From assembly GCA_031265595.1 (NCBI GenBank), contig JAISCM010000149.1:1-11548 (forward strand): a stretch of DNA of 11,548 nucleotides, given 5' to 3'. Shown here in pieces: positions 7,686 to 11,548 of this stretch. The notes beneath the pieces were generated by a model, which saw only the letters and a list, made by a program, of their open reading frames with translations, was not told where the DNA came from and ran no database searches. This DNA is from Tannerellaceae bacterium (GTDB lineage Bacteria; Bacteroidota; Bacteroidia; Bacteroidales; Tannerellaceae). How positions within the stretch are numbered: the stretch's first letter is position 1; each line of letters opens with the position of its first letter. The position numbers were made by a program, and so were the translations under genes.

Positions 7686-8855
7686 GAAAAGAAACAAGTA
7701 TTTATTGGAGAAGTGAAGTTCTTACGTGCTTTCTTCTACACCACATTGGCCCGTTTGTTTGGTGGAGTCCCTATCATGACGCATCCATTAGCCTTGAATG
7801 AAACGATTCCGCCAAGAGATTCTGCTGAGGATGTTTACAATTTCATTATAAACGATCTGAATGAAGCTGCTCAATTACTCCCCCTGGAGCGAAAAGATCA
7901 GGCGGAAATAGGACGTGCAACGCGAGGTGCGGCTCTTTCTTTGAAAACAATTATAAGTACATATTTCAATAAGTATGATGTTGCAGCGAGAACCGCAAAG
8001 GAAGTGATGGACTTAGGAGTTTATGGGTTAGTTGACAACTATGAAAAACTCTTTCATCCGGTTTATGAGAACAGCAAAGAAGTGATTTTCGATCATCAAT
8101 ACCTGGAGAATGCAAAAGACTTCACCGAAGGTAGCCTTATTGATCAGGCATTCGGGCCGCAAACATATAGCGGCTGGGAAGCAGTTTCGCCTACGCAGGA
8201 TCTTGTCGATACCTATTATTGTATAGACGGAAAGCCGATTGCCGAATCTCCATTGTATACGCCTGAAAGTCCTTATGAAAACCGTGATCCGCGTCTTGGC
8301 TATACCGTCTTATGGGAAGGCGCTATTTTTGCAGGAAAAGCATACACGCCCCAGACTGGTGCGGCAAATGCTACCCGTACAGGATATACATTTCGTAAAT
8401 ATATAAATCCTGACAATGATGGATGTACCCGACCGGGGTGGACCAATTTCATTTATATGCGCTATGCCGATATCTTATTATCTTATGCGGAAGCTCAAAA
8501 CGAGATTAATGGCCCGGATCAGTCAGTTTATGATGCAGTGAATCAGGTACGGCAACGTCCAAGTGTGGAAATGCCTCCGCTTTCTGCCGGATTGACGAAA
8601 GAACAGATGCGCGAAGAGATTCGACATGAAAGACGAGTTGAGTTTGCATTTGAAGGCATTCATTTGTTGGATACCCGCCATTGGAAAATAACGGAAGAGA
8701 TCATTTTGAAACCTGTATATGGCGCTATTAAAGATGGAAAACATATATTTGTGGAACAAAGGAAGTTTAATCCCGAAAAGGATTACCTATGGGCTATTCC
8801 TCTGAATGAGATCAATTTGTCTAGAGGAGCATTAACACAAAATCCAGGATATTAA
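7668..8855 (+). pseudogene. N-terminally truncated SusD/RagB-family gene
   Basis: SusD likeness begins at 7686 with EKKQVFIGEVKFLRAFFYTTLARLFGGVPIM. This aligns with residue 132 onward of the complete SusD in this window, so about 133 residues are missing, including the signal peptide, lipobox cysteine and first ligand-binding segment. The remainder looks intact: RHERRVEFAFEGIHLLDTRHWK, a YADILLSYAEAQNE helix, and the terminal LTQNPGY. The only nearby in-frame ATG (7668) lies inside the repeat; the open frame reaches a TTG at 7512, which falls within the putative promoter. No matching susC gene is present. A product made here would be cytoplasmic and unlipidated, so it is called a pseudogene. 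Its frame is still open, suggesting a fairly recent event or tolerated readthrough to the gene 17 bp downstream. Confidence 0.85.
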
Positions 8856-8872
8856 TATTTTAACAAAGTACA

Positions 8873-11086
8873 ATGAGAGACTTATTATCAAAGAGATTTT
8901 TTTTATCTACGATCGGATTATTCATCTGTGCCTGCCTGCAGGCACAGAGTCCGGCGTTTGATCCGTTGTTGGATCCGGCTTGTGAGGTGATTAGCCAGCC
9001 GAATGTGGAGGAGTGGAGGAGTTCTTATATGTGGTACCCGGGACAGTTGAGCGCTCACATGCAGAAATATCATAAACAGAAATCTGCGGAAAGATGCACT
9101 TATGTGGGATATCCGGGGAAATTCAACAAGGATGTTTACGCTTCTTCTTTTCGGAAGACGGTAACGCTTCAACAAAAGACAGCGTTGGGATGGAGCGGAC
9201 CGGGGGCAATTAGTTGTACTGTGGATGGACAAAAGTTAGACGAAGCCGTTCGTAATCACGTGCTGGAGGCGGGAACGCATACACTCGTTTTTGATGTCTT
9301 ATCCGCCGATCACCTACCTTGCCTGATTGTTAAAGGTGATGGTGTGTCGGAACAGAAGGGTTGGCAAGTGAGTCTGGATAATAAGCATTGGAACACACCG
9401 GAAACGGATCCGCGATACAACAAACCTTCGTTCTTACCTGACGGTGAACTGGAAATAACAGTCCGCATACTGCCAGATAACTATATTTTACTACGGAATG
9501 CAACCAACAAAAACGGAAAGTTGGAACTTGGTAAGAATGCACAGATTATTATTGATTTCCGTCATTTAGAGGTGGGGTATGTTAAGCTACGTGCAACAGG
9601 GACGGGCAATTTGTCTTTTTTCGTTGGTGAAAGTACTGAAGAAGTACTGAATGATAACCTGAAAGATTTCGAACAGCGGCCAATAGCGCGTTTTACTTTG
9701 GCAGATAGCATACAGGAAATAACACTACCGGTAATGGCTTTGCGTTATGTAAGGATTGAGAGTGAGCAATCTTGTTCTATTTCCTTTGTCAGCTTGGATG
9801 CGATGGTATGGCCTGTTGAGTTTCAGATGCAGTTCGAAAGTAGCGATCCGAATCTGAATGATATGTGGCATGCTGGTGTTGCTACTTTGCATACTTCGAT
9901 GCATAATTTCTATTTGGATGGTGCGAAACGGGATTATCTACCTTGGTCGATGGATGCTATTGTAAGTTCGTTTGCCAGCGATTATCTGTTTGGTGACCAA
10001 CAAGTATCCCGGAATGGCCTGTCGATTGCGTTAACGCCTCCCCAGCCGGAAGTAAGCGATCTGGGTATTGTGGATTATCCCTTACATGCGTTGATCGGTT
10101 TTAAACAAAATTACTTGCGTTATGGCGATATCAATACCTCCTTGTTATTTAAGGATCGGATCATCCAGATGCTTGCTTTGTATGAGTTTATCCAAGATGA
10201 AAACGGTTTTATTTCCGATAAATATTCAACGGCAGGCTTTATTCCCGGATGGGCAACAAAGATGGGGCCGAGCGGACAAGGCATACCGGCTTACGGACAG
10301 ATCATGTTGTACCAAAACTATGTTATAGGCGCTTATTTCGCCCATCTCTGGAAAGAGAATGCTTTGGCAAAGAAGTATGAGGGAAAAGCGGCTGTGCTCC
10401 AACAAAACATTATGAAACATTTCTGGGATAAAGACCGGAAAGCCTTTATCAATGGCTATATGATAGATGGAGAAAAAGATACGCGTGTGTCTCATCATGC
10501 GCAGTATTGGGCCATGCTGGCAGACCTGTTTCCACCGGAAGATTACGATCATTTGTACAATGTTGTTATCCCTAATATCCCTTATTATAAGGAAGATGTC
10601 AGCTATGAAAAGGGATATGAGTTTCTATCTTATATAAAAGCAGGGCGTGTCCGGGATATGTTCTCCCTGCTCAATCTGGTTTGGGGCGATTGGTTGCAAC
10701 AAGGCCATACGCGTTTCCCGGAAAACTTCTCACAGCAAGCATCATTGAAACAACAACTCGTCTTTTATAGCCGGCCTTATGGATTAAGCCTTTGTCATGG
10801 TGGCAATGGTGTTCCACCCGTCGTGGCTATATTGCATGGTATTTTCGGTTTCTCCCAATCCGACAAAAAAATCTCGGAGTATTCCCTGACCCCGCAACTC
10901 TTAGACTTACATTGGGTAAAAGGCAGAATCCCGTTGAAAGAAGGATATATCAATCTTGATATCCGTAAGAATGGAACAAGCACGATCGAGATACCGGAAA
11001 ACTGCATCATTTCCTTAAATCTAAATGACGGGAAGAAACCTGTGAGCTATAAAAAAGCCGGAAAATACGAATTTATTTATCAATAA
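8873..11086 (+). CDS. Secreted GH78-type alpha-L-rhamnosidase
   Basis: A 737-residue exported glycoside hydrolase. A signal peptide (KRFFLSTIGLFICACLQAQ, residues 7-25) probably directs it to the periplasm. Residues about 30-315 are beta-sandwich modules typical of bacterial rhamnosidases. The (alpha/alpha)6 catalytic domain spans about 320-665, and a small beta domain closes the protein. The GH78 acidic cluster is visible as DGAKRDYLPWSMD (349-361): D349, R353, D354, W358 and D361 keep the family spacing, with Asp at the position that is Glu in some characterised members. E617 in HTRFPENF is the likely second catalytic acid. It would release terminal alpha-L-rhamnose from plant or bacterial glycans; the exact substrate is not readable. 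It begins 17 bp after the susD remnant, so both were probably co-transcribed. Its base composition looks more AT-rich than that of the minus-strand susC. A divergent family member of other specificity is possible. Confidence 0.82.
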   Translation: MRDLLSKRFFLSTIGLFICACLQAQSPAFDPLLDPACEVISQPNVEEWRSSYMWYPGQLSAHMQKYHKQKSAERCTYVGYPGKFNKDVYASSFRKTVTLQQKTALGWSGPGAISCTVDGQKLDEAVRNHVLEAGTHTLVFDVLSADHLPCLIVKGDGVSEQKGWQVSLDNKHWNTPETDPRYNKPSFLPDGELEITVRILPDNYILLRNATNKNGKLELGKNAQIIIDFRHLEVGYVKLRATGTGNLSFFVGESTEEVLNDNLKDFEQRPIARFTLADSIQEITLPVMALRYVRIESEQSCSISFVSLDAMVWPVEFQMQFESSDPNLNDMWHAGVATLHTSMHNFYLDGAKRDYLPWSMDAIVSSFASDYLFGDQQVSRNGLSIALTPPQPEVSDLGIVDYPLHALIGFKQNYLRYGDINTSLLFKDRIIQMLALYEFIQDENGFISDKYSTAGFIPGWATKMGPSGQGIPAYGQIMLYQNYVIGAYFAHLWKENALAKKYEGKAAVLQQNIMKHFWDKDRKAFINGYMIDGEKDTRVSHHAQYWAMLADLFPPEDYDHLYNVVIPNIPYYKEDVSYEKGYEFLSYIKAGRVRDMFSLLNLVWGDWLQQGHTRFPENFSQQASLKQQLVFYSRPYGLSLCHGGNGVPPVVAILHGIFGFSQSDKKISEYSLTPQLLDLHWVKGRIPLKEGYINLDIRKNGTSTIEIPENCIISLNLNDGKKPVSYKKAGKYEFIYQ

Positions 11087-11096
11087 GGATAAGCCG

Positions 11097-11266
11097 TTTC
11101 TTCATACAAAACTATTGAAAAGATCGCATCTGTTTCCTGTTTTGGTCGTATCCTATTGATCGTCCCACCTGGGTGGTACAACTGTCTCACCCGGGTGGTA
11201 CACCTGTCTCACCTGGGTGGTACACCTGTCTCACCTGGGTGAGACGATCAATAGGATGCGATCAAA
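11097..11266 (+). repeat. Dispersed palindromic repeat, complete copy with inverted arms
   Basis: The first 67 bp match the left copy at 65 positions. The left arm is 11141-11164 and the right arm 11243-11266. They are inverted over 24 nt with two mismatches, both G-U pairs in plus-strand RNA. Between them lie three full 22-bp units (11166-11187, 11188-11209, 11210-11231) and a partial fourth, each containing CACCTGGGTG or CACCCGGGTG followed by GTACAMCTGTCT. The outer core units can also pair, extending the hairpin inward by ten more pairs after one mismatch. It begins 10 bp after the rhamnosidase stop codon and could act as a 3' end or stability structure. No T-run follows it, so ordinary intrinsic termination is not supported. 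Confidence 0.93.
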
Positions 11267-11372
11267 CGATTACTTATTCACCATCAATACAATAAAACGA
11301 TGAGATGATTGTATGACTTTTGCAGGTGATTCCCCACGTATGGCTAAGCGTTCTTTCTACAACCCAATCATA
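11267..11372. other. Spacer between convergent genes, no gene seen
   Basis: Convergent spacer between the repeat and the end of the GH30-like gene. It holds an AT-rich inverted repeat, ATACAAT (11287-11293) with ATTGTAT (11308-11314), too weak to call a terminator. A further hairpin, AATCACA (11375-11381) with TGTGATT (11388-11394), overlaps the stop codon of the GH30-like gene and could mark its 3' end. No open frame here has protein-like composition. Confidence 0.5.
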
Positions 11373-11548
11373 CTAATCACAGTTTAGTGTGATTGTATTG
11401 AATGACTGAGGCTTTACTGAGAGGGAAACCGTGTGGTCGCCGATTTTTATAGTAGGTTTGATCTCGGTGTCGTTTGTGTTGTGGATTACCAGTACGTAGC
11501 TGCCGTCGGTGTTGCGGAAGGCCATCAGGTCTGTAAATTCGCCGGATA
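11373..11548 (-). CDS. C-terminal end of a GH30-like glycosidase (partial)
   Basis: The stop codon is TAG at 11375-11373, and 57 complete codons run to the window edge. The peptide contains DLMAFRNTDGSYVLVIHNTN followed by KIGDHTVSLSVKPQSFNTITL. This is the pattern of the beta-sandwich that closes GH30 enzymes (glucosylceramidase and beta-1,6-glucanase relatives): a line like AFxNPDGSxVVVxxN, a short strand, then a PxSxxT strand. The catalytic barrel is outside the window, so activity and subfamily cannot be judged. It converges on the rhamnosidase gene, with the complete repeat copy between them. Another glycosidase with a similar C-terminal sandwich is possible. Confidence 0.7.
   Translation of the reverse strand, partial: SGEFTDLMAFRNTDGSYVLVIHNTNDTEIKPTIKIGDHTVSLSVKPQSFNTITLNCD

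Noticed and set aside
11166..11241. CRISPR array
   Set aside because: The 22-bp units are contiguous, with no unique spacers of 30 or more bases, and no cas genes are present.
11097..11290. Insertion sequence or transposase gene
   Set aside because: No transposase frame exists and no clear target-site duplication could be found at either copy. A non-autonomous element is possible but not shown.
11316..11325. Second TAnnTTTG-like promoter (GACTTTTGCA) after the repeat
   Set aside because: The first base of the box does not fit, no -33 element is evident, and no plus-strand gene follows.

Overview
The window looks like a polysaccharide-utilisation region of a Bacteroidota genome, most probably Bacteroidales. 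The evidence is a SusC/SusD pair with an N-terminal STN domain on SusC, a FecR-type anti-sigma factor, a second SusD-like gene ending in the usual QNPGY, weak AT-rich start contexts, and a TAnnTTTG promoter box. Genus cannot be fixed from the sequence alone.

Left part, minus strand (about 180-7480): one apparent operon read right to left as fecR-like anti-sigma factor, susC-like TonB-dependent transporter, susD-like lipoprotein, and a Tat-signal TIM-barrel sugar isomerase/epimerase. It ends in a strong hairpin terminator at 178-223. SusC and SusD would bind a glycan at the surface and import it. The STN domain would report substrate to FecR across the inner membrane. The expected ECF sigma gene next to fecR is missing. 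No glycoside hydrolase lies on this strand in the window.

Right part, plus strand (about 7511-11086): a promoter-like sequence, then a copy of a dispersed repeat, then a susD-like gene lacking about its first 133 residues, then a secreted GH78-type alpha-L-rhamnosidase. A second, complete copy of the same repeat lies just after the rhamnosidase gene, in the same orientation. The left copy breaks off exactly where the susD remnant begins. The block therefore looks like the remains of a second polysaccharide locus, rearranged at this repeat and joined head to head with the fecR operon.

Far right (11373-11548, minus strand): the last 57 codons of a GH30-like beta-sandwich, running off the window.

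The most unusual material is non-coding. The repeat family has near-palindromic CACCYGGGTG cores every 22 bp, enclosed in the complete copy by 24-nt inverted arms whose only two mismatches become G-U pairs in plus-strand RNA. A second, unrelated and more decayed array with about 21-bp spacing lies at the left edge (1-96). There is also an 18-bp tandem duplication just before the fecR start, and a TTTC tract plus hairpin between fecR and susC.
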